64,000 nt of DNA from Ranitomeya variabilis (taxonomy: Eukaryota > Chordata > Amphibia > Anura > Dendrobatidae): assembly GCF_051348905.1 (NCBI RefSeq), contig NC_135238.1, positions 92,007,988 to 92,071,987 of the forward strand. The letters run 5' to 3'. Under the pieces are notes generated by a model. That model worked only from the letters and a program-made list of their open reading frames with translations, searched no databases and had not been told where the DNA came from. The first letter of the stretch is position 1; every line of letters begins with the position of its first letter. Of the stretch, positions 47,153-58,590 are shown one piece after another. The translations under genes were made by a program, and so were the position numbers.

Positions 47153-48668
47153 TTAGTGAGGGGTCACCAAACCCTCACCAAGACCACCAGGGCGATCAGG
47201 ATGAGCGGCATGAAAGGCACGAACTAAATCGGCCGCATGCACATCAGAGGCGACCACCCAGGAATTATCCTCCTGACCATAGCCCTTCCACTTGACCAGG
47301 TACTGAAGCCTCCGCCTGGAGAGACGAGAATCTAAGATCTTCTCCACCACGTACTCCAACTCGCCCTCAACCAACACCGGAGCAGGAGGCTCAGCAGAAG
47401 GAACCACAGGCACAACGTACCGCCGCAACAAGGACCTATGAAATACGTTGTGAATGGCAAACGACACCGGAAGATCCAGGCGAAAGGATACAGGATTAAG
47501 GATCTCCAATATCTTGTAAGGACCAATGAATCAAGGCTTAAATTTGGGAGAGGAGACCTTCATAGGAACAAATCGAGAAGACAGCCATACCAAATCCCCA
47601 ACACGAAGTCGGGGACCCACACCGCGGCGGCGGTTGGCAAAACGCTGAGCCTTCTCCTGTGACAACTTCAAGTTGTCCACCACATGATTCCAGATCCGCT
47701 GCAACCTATCCACCACAGAATCCACTCCAGGACAGTCAGAAGGCTCCACATGTCCCAAGGAAAAATGAGGATGGAAACCGGAGTTGCAGAAAAATGGCGA
47801 AACCAAGGTGGCAGAACTAGCCCGATTATTAAGGGCAAATTCAGCCAACGGCAAGAAGGTCACCCAATCATCCTGATCAGAAGAGACAAAACACCTCAAA
47901 TACGCCTCCAGAGTCTGATTAGTTCGTTCCGTTTGTCCGTTAGTCTGTGGATGAAAAGCGGACGAAAACGACAAATCAATGCCCATCCTACCACAAAAGG
48001 ATCGCCAGAACCTGGACACAAACTGGGATCCTCTGTCCGACACAATATTCTCAGGAATGCTGTGCAAACGAACCACGTTCTGGAAGAACACAGGAACCAA
48101 ATCAGAAGAGGAAGGCAGCTTAGGCAAAGGAACCAGATGGACCATCTTGGAGAAACGATCACATATCACCCAGATGACAGACATGCCCTTAGACACCGGA
48201 AGATCCGAAATGAAATCCATAGAGATGTGTGTCCAAGGTCTCTTCGGGACAGGCAAGGGCAAGAGCAACCCGCTGGCACGAGAACAGCAAGGCTTAGCTC
48301 GAGCACAAGTACCACAGGACTGCACAAATGACCGCACATCCCTTGACAAGGAAGGCCACCAAAAGGACCTGGCCACCAGATCTCTGGTGCCAAAAATTCC
48401 CGGGTGCCCTGCCAACACTGAGGAATGAACCTCGGAAATGACTCTGCTGATCCATTTAGCAGGCACAAACAATCTGTCAGGTGGACAAGAGTCAGGCCTA
48501 CCAGCCTGAAATCTCTGCAACACACGTCGCAGATCTGGAGAAATAGCTGACAAGATAACTCCTTCCTTAAGAATACCCTCAGGTTCAGCGAATCCAGGAG
48601 CATCAGGCACAAAGCTCCTAGACAGAGCATCGGCCTTCACATTCTTAGAACCTGGTAAATACGAGACC
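47153..48668 (-). pseudogene. gypsy-4 pol, integrase-chromodomain part (fossil)
   Basis: The end of gypsy-4 pol: the last part of RNase H, the integrase and the chromodomain. It is separated from the rest by gypsy-5, whose target duplication gagacc occupies 48663-48668. Broken. Confidence 0.9.
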
Positions 48669-49400
48669 TGTCAAGGTTCTCAATGGCAAGAGAACGTAGT
48701 AAAGCATACAAAATGACTAGCTCTTGGAAGATGGGAACTCGAGCTGACTGTGAGCTAAACCTACCGCACAACTAACAGTGGCCGGGTAGCGTGCCTACGT
48801 TTTATCCCTAGACGCCCAGCGCCAGCCGGAGGACTGACTGACCCTAGCAGAGGAAAATACAGACCTGGCTTACCTCTAGAGAAATTTTCCCCAAAAGGCA
48901 GACAGTAGCCCCCACATATATTGTCGGTGATTGTAGAGGAAATTGACATACGAAGTATGAAGATAGGTTTAGCAAAATGAGGTCCGCTTACTAGATAGTA
49001 GGAAGACAGAAAAGGGAACTTCACAGTCAGCTGAAAACCCTTTCAAAACACCATCCTGAAATTACTTTAAGACTCTAATATCAACTCATGACACCAGAGT
49101 GGCAATTTCAGCTCACAATAGCTTCCAGCCTCAGAAATATTCAATCACAGAGAACTGGAACAAAAATGCAAAACAAACTTAGGACTAAAAGTCCAACTTA
49201 GCTGATAGTAGTCTAGGAGCAGGAACATGCAACAGAAAGGCTTCTGGTAACATTGTTGGCCGGCATAGAAATGACTGAGCAGCAAGGCTAAATAGAAAAC
49301 TCCCACAACCTGATGGAAACAGGTGAACAGAGGGGATGAAGCACACAAGTTCAGTACCACCAGTGACCACCGGGGGAGCCCAGAAACCAAATTCACAACA
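48669..49400 (-). repeat. gypsy-5 3' LTR
   Basis: A 732-bp direct repeat, almost identical to 53632-54363. Confidence 0.96.
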
Positions 49401-49410
49401 GTACCCCCCC

Positions 49411-52400
49411 TCAAGGAGGGGGCACCGAACCCTCACCAGAACCACCAGGGCGATCAGGATGAGCCCTATGAAAGGCACGGACCAAATCGGAGGCATGAAC
49501 ATCAGAGGCTGTCACCCAAGAATTATCCTCCTGACCGTAGCCCTTCCACTTGACCAGATACTGAAGTCTCCGTCTGGAAACACGGGAGTCCAAGATCTTC
49601 TCGACAACGTACTCCAACTCACCCTCAACCAACACCGGAGCAGGAGGCTCAACGGAAGGCACAACCGGTACCTCATACCTGCGCAACAATGACCGATGGA
49701 AGACATTATGAATAGAAAAAGATGCAGGGAGGTCCAAACGAAAGGACACAGGGTTAAGAATCTCCAATATCTTGTACGGGCCGATGAACCGAGGCTTAAA
49801 CTTAGGAGAAGAAACCTTCATAGGGACAAAACGAGAAGACAACCACACCAAGTCCCCAACACAAAGACGAGGACCAACACGACGACGGCGGTTGGCAAAC
49901 TGCTGAGTCTTCTCCTGGGACAACTTCAAATTGTCCACCACATGCCCCCAAATCTGATGCAACCTCTCCACCACAGCATCCACTCCAGGACAATCTGAAG
50001 ACTCCACCTGACCGGAAGAGAAACGAGGATGAAACCCCGAATTACAGAAGAAAGGAGAAACCAAGGTGGCAGAACTAGCCCGATTATTGAGGGCAAACTC
50101 CGCCAAGGGCAAAAAGGCAACCCAATCATCCTGATCCGCAGACACAAAACACCTCAAATAAGTCTCCAAGGTCTGATTAGTTCGCTCGGTCTGGCCATTA
50201 GTCTGAGGATGGAAAGCAGACGAAAAAGACAAATCAATGCCCATCCTAGCACAGAATGCTCGCCAAAATCTAGACACGAATTGGGTTCCCCTGTCAGAAA
50301 CGATATTCTCCGGAATACCATGCAAGCCAACCACATTTTGAAAAAACAGAGGAACCAGCTCGGATGAGGAAGGCAATTTAGGCAAGGGGACCAAATGGAC
50401 CATCTTAGAGAAACGGTCACACACCACCCAGATGACAGACATCTTCTGAGAAACAGGGAGATCAGAAATAAAATCCATGGAGATGTGAGTCCAAGGCCTC
50501 TTTGGAATAGGCAAAGATAACAACAATCCACTAGCCCGAGAACAACAAGGCTTGGCCCGAGCACAAACATCACAAGACTGCACAAAACCTCGCACATCTC
50601 GCGACAGGGAAGGCCACCAGAAGGACCTAGCCACCAAATCCCTGGTACCAAAGATTCCAGGATGACCAGCTAACGCAGAAGAATGGACCTCCGAGATGAC
50701 TCTACTGGTCCAATCATCCGGAACAAACAGTCTACCAGGCGGGCAACGATCAGGTCTATCCGCCTGAAACTCCTGCAAGACCCGTCGCAAGTCTGGGGAA
50801 ACAGCAGATAATATCACTCCATCCTTAAGGATACCTGTAGGTTCAGAATTACCAGGGGAATCAGGCTCAAAACTCCTAGAAAGGGCATCCGCCTTCACAT
50901 TTTTAGAACCCGGTAGGTAAGAAACCACAAAATTAAACCGAGAGAAAAATAACGACCAGCTAGGATTCAGGCGCCTGGCAGACTCAAGATAAATCAAATT
51001 CTTGTGGTCGGTCAATACCACCACCTGATGTCTAGCCCCCTCAAGCCAATGACGCCACTCCTCAAAAGCCCACTTCATAGCCAAGAGCTCCCGATTACCA
51101 ATATCATAATTTCGCTCAGCGGGCGAAAATTTACGAGAAAAGAACGCGCAAGGTCTCATCACAGAGCAGTCGGAACTTTTCTGCGACAAAACCGCCCCAG
51201 CTCCGATTTCTGAAGCATCGACCTCAACCTGAAAAGGAAGAGTAACATCAGGCTGACGCAATACAGGGGCGGAAGAAAAGCGGCGCTTAAGCTCCCGAAA
51301 GGCCTCCACAGCAGCAGGGGACCAATCAGCAACATCAGCACCCTTCTTAGTCAAATCAGTCAACGGCTTAGCAACATCAGAAAAACCAGTTATAAATCGA
51401 CGATAAAAATTAGCAAAGCCCAAAAACTTCTGAAGGCTCTTAAGAGAAGAGGGTTGCGTCCAATCACAAATAGCCTGAACCTTGACAGGGTCCAGCTCAA
51501 TGGAAGAGGGGGAAAAAATGTACCCCAAAAACGAAATCTTTTGAACCCCAAAAACACACTTAGAACCCTTTACACACAAGGAATTAGAGCGCAAAACCTG
51601 AAAAACCCTCCTGACCTGTTGGACATGAGAGTCCCAGTCATCCGAAAAAATCAAAATATCATCCAGATACACAATCATAAATTTATCCAAATATTCACGG
51701 AAAATGTCATGCATAAAAGACTGAAAGACTGAAGGGGCATTTGAAAGACCAAAAGGCATTACCAAATACTCAAAATGACCCTCAGGCGTATTAAATGCGG
51801 TTTTCCACTCATCCCCCTGCTTAATTCGCACTAAATTATACGCCCCACGAAGATCAATCTTAGAGAACCACTTGGCCCCCTTTATTCGAGCAAACAAATC
51901 AGTAAGCAGTGGCAAAGGATACTGATATTTAACCGTGATTTTATTCAAAAGCCGATAATCAATACACGGCCTCAAAGAGCCATCTTTTTTAGATACAAAG
52001 AAAAAACCGGCTCCTAAGGGAGATGACGAAGGACGAATATGTCCCTTTTCCAAGGACTCCTTAAAATATTCCCGCATAGCAGCATGTTCAGGCACAGATA
52101 GATTAAATAAACGACCCTTTGGAAACTTACTGCCCGGAATCAGATCTATAGTACAATCGCAATCTCTGTGCGGAGGTAGTGAACCAAGTTTAGGCTCCTC
52201 AAAAACGTCACGATAATCAGACAAAAATTCCGGAATCTCAGAGGGAATAGATGACGAAATGGAAACCAAAGGTACGTCCCCATGAGTCCCCTGACATCCC
52301 CAGCTTAACACAGACATTGCTTTCCAGTCGAGGACTGGGTTATGAGATTGCAGCCATGGCAATCCAAGCACCAACACATCATGTAGATTATACAACACAA

Positions 52401-53451
52401 GGAAGCGAATAATCTCCTGGTGATCCGGATTAATACGCATAGTTACTTGTGTCCAGTATTGTGGTTTATTACTAGCCAATGGCGTGGAGTCAATACCCTT
52501 CAGAGGTATAGGAACTTCCAGAGGCTCTAAATTAAACCCACAGCGTTTGGCAAAGGACCAATCCATAAGACTCAAAGCGGCGCCAGAGTCGACATAGGCG
52601 TCCGCGGTAATAGACGATAAAGAGCAAATCAGGGTCACAGATAGAATAAACTTAGACTGTAAAGTGCCAATTGAAACAGACTTATCAACCTTCTTAGTAC
52701 GTTTAGAGCATGCTGATATAACATGAGTTGAATCGCCACAATAGAAGCATAACCCATTTTTTCGCCTAAAATTCTGTCGTTCGCTTCTGGACAGAATTCT
52801 ATCACATTGCATAATCTCTGGCGCCTTCTCAGTAGACACCGCCAAATGGTGCACAGGTTTGCGCTCCCGCAAACGCCGATCAATCTGAATAGCCATTGTC
52901 ATGGACTCATTCAGACCTGTAGGCACAGGGAACCCCACCATAACATCTTTAATGGCATCAGAGAGACCCTCTCTGAAGTTCGCCGCCAGGGCGCACTCAT
53001 TCCACTGAGTAAGCACAGACCACTTACGAAATTTTTGGCAGTATATTTCAGCCTCATCTTGCCCCTGAGACAGGGCCATCAAGGCTTTTTCAGCCTGAAT
53101 CTCTAAATGAGGTTCCTCATAAAGCAACCCCAAAGCCAGGAAAAACGCATCCACATTGAGCAACGCAGGATCCCCTGGTGCCAAAGCAAATGCCCAATCC
53201 TGAGGGTCGCCCCGGAGCAAGGAAATTACAATCCTGACCTGCTGTGCAGGATCTCCAGCGGAGCGAGATCTCAGAGACAAAAATAATTTACAATTATGTT
53301 TGAAATTCTGGAAGCGAGATCTATCCCCGGAGAAAAATTCAGGTAAAGGAATTCTAGGTTCAGATATAGGAGCATGAATTACAAAATCCTGTAAACTTTG
53401 AACCTTCATAGCGAGATTATTCAAATCTGTAGCTAAACTCTGAGGATCCAT
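49411..53451 (-). CDS. gypsy-5 gag-pol polyprotein
   Basis: 1346 residues in one frame, starting MDPQSLATDLNNLAMKVQ. Parts: gag (about 1-250) ending in a CCHC knuckle at 235-248; aspartic protease with DSG at 288-290; reverse transcriptase (about 450-690) with YLDD at 595-598; RNase H (about 742-860); integrase zinc-binding region (about 923-963) and catalytic core (about 990-1095); chromodomain (about 1278-1325). This is the standard domain order of the chromovirus branch of Ty3/Gypsy. Gag and pol are fused in one frame. Serves here as the reference for the other four copies. Confidence 0.94.
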   Translation of the reverse strand: MDPQSLATDLNNLAMKVQSLQDFVIHAPISEPRIPLPEFFSGDRSRFQNFKHNCKLFLSLRSRSAGDPAQQVRIVISLLRGDPQDWAFALAPGDPALLNVDAFFLALGLLYEEPHLEIQAEKALMALSQGQDEAEIYCQKFRKWSVLTQWNECALAANFREGLSDAIKDVMVGFPVPTGLNESMTMAIQIDRRLRERKPVHHLAVSTEKAPEIMQCDRILSRSERQNFRRKNGLCFYCGDSTHVISACSKRTKKVDKSVSIGTLQSKFILSVTLICSLSSITADAYVDSGAALSLMDWSFAKRCGFNLEPLEVPIPLKGIDSTPLASNKPQYWTQVTMRINPDHQEIIRFLVLYNLHDVLVLGLPWLQSHNPVLDWKAMSVLSWGCQGTHGDVPLVSISSSIPSEIPEFLSDYRDVFEEPKLGSLPPHRDCDCTIDLIPGSKFPKGRLFNLSVPEHAAMREYFKESLEKGHIRPSSSPLGAGFFFVSKKDGSLRPCIDYRLLNKITVKYQYPLPLLTDLFARIKGAKWFSKIDLRGAYNLVRIKQGDEWKTAFNTPEGHFEYLVMPFGLSNAPSVFQSFMHDIFREYLDKFMIVYLDDILIFSDDWDSHVQQVRRVFQVLRSNSLCVKGSKCVFGVQKISFLGYIFSPSSIELDPVKVQAICDWTQPSSLKSLQKFLGFANFYRRFITGFSDVAKPLTDLTKKGADVADWSPAAVEAFRELKRRFSSAPVLRQPDVTLPFQVEVDASEIGAGAVLSQKSSDCSVMRPCAFFSRKFSPAERNYDIGNRELLAMKWAFEEWRHWLEGARHQVVVLTDHKNLIYLESARRLNPSWSLFFSRFNFVVSYLPGSKNVKADALSRSFEPDSPGNSEPTGILKDGVILSAVSPDLRRVLQEFQADRPDRCPPGRLFVPDDWTSRVISEVHSSALAGHPGIFGTRDLVARSFWWPSLSRDVRGFVQSCDVCARAKPCCSRASGLLLSLPIPKRPWTHISMDFISDLPVSQKMSVIWVVCDRFSKMVHLVPLPKLPSSSELVPLFFQNVVGLHGIPENIVSDRGTQFVSRFWRAFCARMGIDLSFSSAFHPQTNGQTERTNQTLETYLRCFVSADQDDWVAFLPLAEFALNNRASSATLVSPFFCNSGFHPRFSSGQVESSDCPGVDAVVERLHQIWGHVVDNLKLSQEKTQQFANRRRRVGPRLCVGDLVWLSSRFVPMKVSSPKFKPRFIGPYKILEILNPVSFRLDLPASFSIHNVFHRSLLRRYEVPVVPSVEPPAPVLVEGELEYVVEKILDSRVSRRRLQYLVKWKGYGQEDNSWVTASDVHASDLVRAFHRAHPDRPGGSGEGSVPPP

Positions 53452-53631
53452 TTTAATCAGGTGAAATCAGAACCATTCAAGGATTAGAAGGAGAGAGAGA
53501 CGAAGGCTGCAGTAAGCAGAGATGCAAGTGAATCAACTAATGAGCAAACTCAGGAAAAAAAAAAAAATTCTCTGCAGACTTCTTTTCTCTCCTTTCTTCT
53601 GCCAATTATTTTATCCCTTGGCCGGCCAAAC

Positions 53632-54363
53632 TGTCAAGGTTCTCAATGGCAAGAGAACGTAGTAAAGCATACAAAATGACTAGCTCTTGGAAGATGGGAA
53701 CTCGAGCTGACTGTGAGCTAAACCTACCGCACAACTAACAGTGGCCGGGTAGCGTGCCTACGTTTTATCCCTAGACGCCCAGCGCCAGCCGGAGGACTGA
53801 CTGACCCTAGCAGAGGAAAATACAGACCTGGCTTACCTCTAGAGAAATTTTCCTCAAAAGGCAGACAGTAGCCCCCACATATATTGTCGGTGATTGTAGA
53901 GGAAATTGACATACGAAGTATGAAGATAGGTTTAGCAAAATGAGGTCCGCTTACTAGATAGTAGGAAGACAGAAAAGGGAACTTCACAGTCAGCTGAAAA
54001 CCCTTTCAAAACACCATCCTGAAATTGCTTTAAGACTCTAATATCAACTCATGACACCAGAGTGGCAATTTCAGCTCACAAGAGCTTCCAGCCTCAGAAA
54101 TATTCAATCACAGAGAACTGGAACAAAAATGCAAAACAAACTTAGGACTAAAAGTCCAACTTAGCTGATAGTAGTCTAGGAGCAGGAACATGCAACAGAA
54201 AGGCTTCTGGTAACATTGTTGGCCGGCATAGAAATGACTGAGCAGCAAGGCTAAATAGAAAACTCCCACAACCTGATGGAAACAGGTGAACAGAGGGGAT
54301 GAAGCACACAAGTTCAGTACCACCAGTGACCACTGGGGGAGCCCAGAAACCAAATTCACAACA
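53632..54363 (-). repeat. gypsy-5 5' LTR
   Basis: A 732-bp LTR followed by gagacc, the target duplication within gypsy-4. Confidence 0.96.
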
Positions 54364-56899
54364 GAGACCACAAAGTCAAAACGGGAGAAAAACAATGACC
54401 AGCGGGCCTGTCTAGGATTCAGGCGTTTAGCAGACTCGAGGTACATCAGATTTTTGTGATCAGTCAAGACCACCACACGATGCTTAGCACCCTCGAGCCA
54501 ATGATGCCACTCCTCAAATGCCCACTTCATGGCCAACAACTCCCGATTGCCCACATCATAATTTCGCTCTGCCGGCGAAAACTTCCTAGAGAAAAAGGCA
54601 CAAGGTCTCATAGTAGAACAACCAGGACCTCTCTGCGACAAAACGGCCCCTGCCCCAATCTCCGAAGCATCCACCTCAACCTGAAAGGGAAGTGAGATGT
54701 CAGGCTGGCACAAAACAGGCGCCGAAGTAAACCGGCGTTTCAACTCTTGGAAAGCCTCCACGGCAGCAGGAGCCCAGTTAGCCACATCAGAGCCTTTCTT
54801 GGTCATATCCGTCAACGGTTTAACAACGCTAGAAAAATTAGCGATAAAACGACGGTAGAAGTTAGCAAAACCCAAGAACTTCTGAAGACTCTTAACTGAC
54901 GAGGGTTGAGTCCAATCATGAATAGCTCGGACCTTGACTGGGTCCATCTCCACAGCAGAAGGGGAAAAAATGAACCCTAAAAAGGGAACCTTCTGTACAC
55001 CAAAGAGACACTTTGAGCCTTTAACAAAGAATTTTCACGCAAAATCTTGAAAACCATCCTGACCTGCTCCACATGCGAGTCCCAATCATAAGAAAAAACC
55101 AGAATATCATCCAGATAAACGATCAAAAATTTATCCAGATACTTCCGGAAAATGTCATGCATAAAGGACTGAAAAACTGAAGGTGCATTAGAGAGCCCAA
55201 ATGGCATCACTAAGTACTCAAAATGACCTTCGGGCGTATTGAATGCGGTTTTCCATTCATCTCCTTGCTTAATGCGCACAAGGTTGTACGCACCACGAAG
55301 GTCTATCTTGGTGAACCACTTGGCACCTTTAATCCGGGCAAACAAGTCTGACAACAGCGGCAAAGGATACTGAAATTTGACAGTGATCTTATTTAAAAGC
55401 CGATAGTCAATACAAGGCCTCAAAGATCCGTCCTTTTTGGCCACAAAAAAGAATCCCGCACCAAGAGGGGAAGAAGAAGGACGGATATGCCCCTTCTCCA
55501 GAGACTCCTTGATATATGAACGCATCGCGGTATGTTCAGGTACCGACAGATTAAACAGTCTTCCCTTAGGAAACTTACTGCCTGGAATCAAATCTATTGC
55601 ACAGTCACATTCCCTATGAGGAGGCAATGCACTTGACCTAGACTCGCTGAAGACATCCTGATAATCAGACAAATACGCCTTAACTTCCGAAGGCGTAGAA
55701 GTAGCAATAGACACGGGCAGGGAATCTCCATGAATTCCATGACAGCCCCAACTTGACACTGACATTGCCTTCCAGTCCAAGACTGGATTATGGGTCTGTA
55801 ACCATGGCAAACCCAAAACAACCAAATCATGCATCTTATGCAGAACAAGAAAACGTATCACCTCCCAATGTTCAGGAGTCATGCACATGGTAACCTGTGT
55901 CCAAAACTGCGGTTTATTTTCTGCCAATGGCGTAGCATCAATACCCCTAAGAGGGATAGGATTTTCTAATGGCTCAAGAACAAAACCGCAGCGCTTGGCA
56001 AATGACAGATCCATAAGACTCAGGGCAGCACCTGAATCCACAAACGCCATGACAGGATACGATGACAGTGAGCAAATCAAAGTTACAGATAGAATAAACT
56101 TAGGTTGCAAATTACCAATGGCGACAGGACTAACAACCTTAGTAAGACGCTTAGAGCATGCTGAGATAACATGTGTAGAATCACCACAGTAGTAACACAA
56201 GCCATTCTGGCGTCTATGAATTTTCCGCTCATTTCTAGTCAGGATTCTATCACATTGCATTAAATCAGGTGCCTGTTCAGATAACACCATGAGGGAATTT
56301 GCGGTTTTGCGCTCCCGCAACCGCCGGTCAATTTGAATTGCCAGAGCCATGGAATCATTCAGACCTGTGGGAATGGGAAAACCCACCATCACATTCTTAA
56401 TGGCTTCAGAAAGGCCATTTCTAAAATTTGCAGCCAATGCACACTCGTTCCACTGGGTCAGCACGGACCATTTCCGAAATTTTTGGCAATACACTTCAGC
56501 CTCGTCCTGGCCCTGAGACATAGCCAGCAAGGCTTTTTCTGCCTGAATCTCAAGATTGGGTTCCTCATAAAGCAAACCGAGCGCCAGAAAAAACGCATCA
56601 ATATCAGGCAATGCCGGATCTCCTGGCGCCAGCGAGAAAGCCCAATCCTGAGGGTCGCCCCGTAAAAAAGAAATAACAATTTTCACTTGCTGAGCGGAGT
56701 CTCCAGAGGAACAGGGTCTCAGGGACAAAAACAATTTACAATTATTCCTGAAATTTCTAAACTTAAATCGATCTCCGGAAAACAGTTCAGGAATCGGTAT
56801 CTTAGGTTCTGACATAGGATTTCTGGTAACATAATCTTGTATGCCCTGCACACAAGCAGCAAGCTGGTCCACACTTGTAATCAAGGTCTGGACATTCAT
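54364..56899 (-). pseudogene. gypsy-4 gag to RNase H part (fossil)
   Basis: The first part of gypsy-4 gag-pol, from MNVQTLITSVDQ: gag with CCHC knuckle, protease, reverse transcriptase and most of RNase H, up to the gypsy-5 insertion. Broken. Very close to gypsy-3 in sequence. Confidence 0.9.
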
Positions 56900-57047
56900 G
56901 TCTGCAGCAATCACAAGCCACTCAGAGGTGAAGGGGAAAAGAAAAAAAAATGAGAGAGAGAAAAAAAAAACAAAAAAAACTCAGAACTTTCTTTCTTGTA
57001 ATCCCGCTTCTGCAATGCATTTAACATTTAATACTGGCCTGGCAAAC

Positions 57048-57806
57048 TGTTATGACCCCAATGGCGAGGGTCTCAGAGATATCAGCAAGTCTGCAAAGTT
57101 CAAAAATCCAGCTCATAGGCCAGTGGTAACTGGGTTGACCATATATCTACTCCTAACGCCAACACTAGAAGTAGCTGGGGAACATGCCTACGTTGGTCGC
57201 TAGATGTCTCGCACCAGCCGGAGAGCTAACTACCCCTAGAAGAGGAAAACAAAGACCTCTCTTGCCTCCAGAGAAAAAGACCCCAAAAGTAGGATACAAG
57301 CCCCCCACAAATAATAACGGTGAGGTAAGAGGAAATGACAAACACAGAGATGAACTAGGTTTAGCAAAGAGAGGCCCACTTACTAATAGCAGAATGTAGT
57401 AAGATAACTTATATGGTCAACAAAAACCCTATCAAAATCCACGCTGGAGATTCAAGAACCCCCGAACCGTCTAACGGCCGGGGGGAGAACACCAGCCACC
57501 CTAGAGCTTCCAGCAAGGTCAGGATACAGATAATATACAAGCTGGACAAAAATGCAAACAAAAACGAATAGCAAAAAGCAAGAAAGCAGACTTAGCTTAA
57601 TCAAGCAGGAACCAGGATCAGTAGACAAGAGCACTACAGATTAGCTCTGATATCAACGTTGCCAGGCATAGAACTGAAGGTCCAGGGAGCTTATATAGCA
57701 ACACCCCTGACCTAACGACCCAGGTGAGCATACAAAGGATGATAGACATACCCAGAGTAAAATCACTAGTAGCCACTAGAGGGAGCCAAAAGGTAAATTC
57801 ACAACA
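57048..57806 (-). repeat. gypsy-4 5' LTR
   Basis: A 759-bp LTR with about eight differences from 46384-47142. It is followed by ctaaat, the target duplication. Confidence 0.94.
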
Positions 57807-57955
57807 CTAAATGTTATACATGTTTCTTTCAGTGTGTGCAAGGAAGAAAATTTAAAAGAGCAACCTTTGACTTGTGCAGCATTACTGCTTCCCAAGGTGT
57901 GGCTCTTCTAGTTTGTAACCCCTGAGGGGGGGTTAAAGGTTACCTTTAAAATTGG
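57807..57955. repeat. P6, right part
   Basis: Resumption of palindrome P6 after gypsy-4, running to the GGGGGGGTTAAAGGTTACC end. Confidence 0.88.
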
Positions 57956-58590
57956 TTCAATTAGGCTTCAGCCTACACTCTGCTCCCTCTGCTCCTGCTG
58001 ACCCTGGTCTCTAACAACGCCAATTGGTGCCCGGAAGTGCTGGCTGCACAGAGAAAAACACCTCGCCAATGTGTCAGTGGGGTTCAGCAACGCCAGCTGT
58101 TCCCCTGCTGTGTGCTGTGTAGCCGGCAACGTGTCCTGCAAACGCCACGCAGACACAACAGACCTAAAGCTGCCGCCAGTGCAGGCTTCGGCATACACTC
58201 TGCTCCCTCTCCTCCTGCTGACCCTGGGCTCTAACAACGCCAGTTGGGGCCCAGAAGTGCTGGCTGCACAGAGCCAAACACCTCGCCAATGTGCCAGTGG
58301 GGTTCAGCACCGCCAGCTGTTCCCCTGCTGTGTAGCTGACAACGTGTCCTGCAAAAGCCACGCAGACACAAAGCTGCCGCCAGTGCAGGCTTTGGCCTAC
58401 ACTATGCTCCCTCTACTCCTCCTGCTGACCCTGGGCTCTAACAATGCCAGTTGGGTCCCAGAAGTGCTGGCTGCACAGAGAAAAACTCCTCACCAATGTG
58501 TCAGTGGGGTTCAGCAACGCCAGCTGTTCCCCTGCTGTGTAGCCGGCATCGTGTCCTGCAAACGCCACGCAGACACAAGAACTGAAATTG
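57956..58590. repeat. T7: three array units
   Basis: Same three-unit order as T5 and T6, including the ACAGACCTAAAGCTG variant. The 69-residue-periodic frame at 58071-58631 is a repeat artefact. Confidence 0.88.

Larger units (their letters stand above)
48669..54363 (-). mobile_element. gypsy-5: Ty3/Gypsy chromodomain LTR retrotransposon, looks whole
   Basis: A 5.7-kb element on the minus strand nested in gypsy-4. LTRs of 732 bp lie at 48669-49400 and 53632-54363 and differ at only about four positions (about 0.5%). Target duplication gagacc is at 48663-48668 and 54364-54369. One uninterrupted gag-pol frame is present, and a polypurine-like tract borders the 3' LTR. LTRs and gag differ clearly from those of gypsy-1, -3 and -4, so it is a separate family of the same lineage. 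It is the youngest element in the window, on both LTR similarity and nesting. Looks whole. Confidence 0.96.
46384..57806 (-). mobile_element. gypsy-4: Ty3/Gypsy chromodomain element, broken, containing gypsy-5
   Basis: An LTR retrotransposon on the minus strand with 759-bp LTRs at 46384-47142 and 57048-57806 and target duplication ctaaat at 46378-46383 and 57807-57812. The 11.4-kb span includes the whole of gypsy-5, so gypsy-4 itself is about 5.7 kb. LTRs differ at about eight positions (about 1%). It is closest to gypsy-1 and gypsy-3. Apart from the nested insertion the coding region has about three breaks. It is inserted in palindrome P6 of the hAT-2 satellite. Confidence 0.95.
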
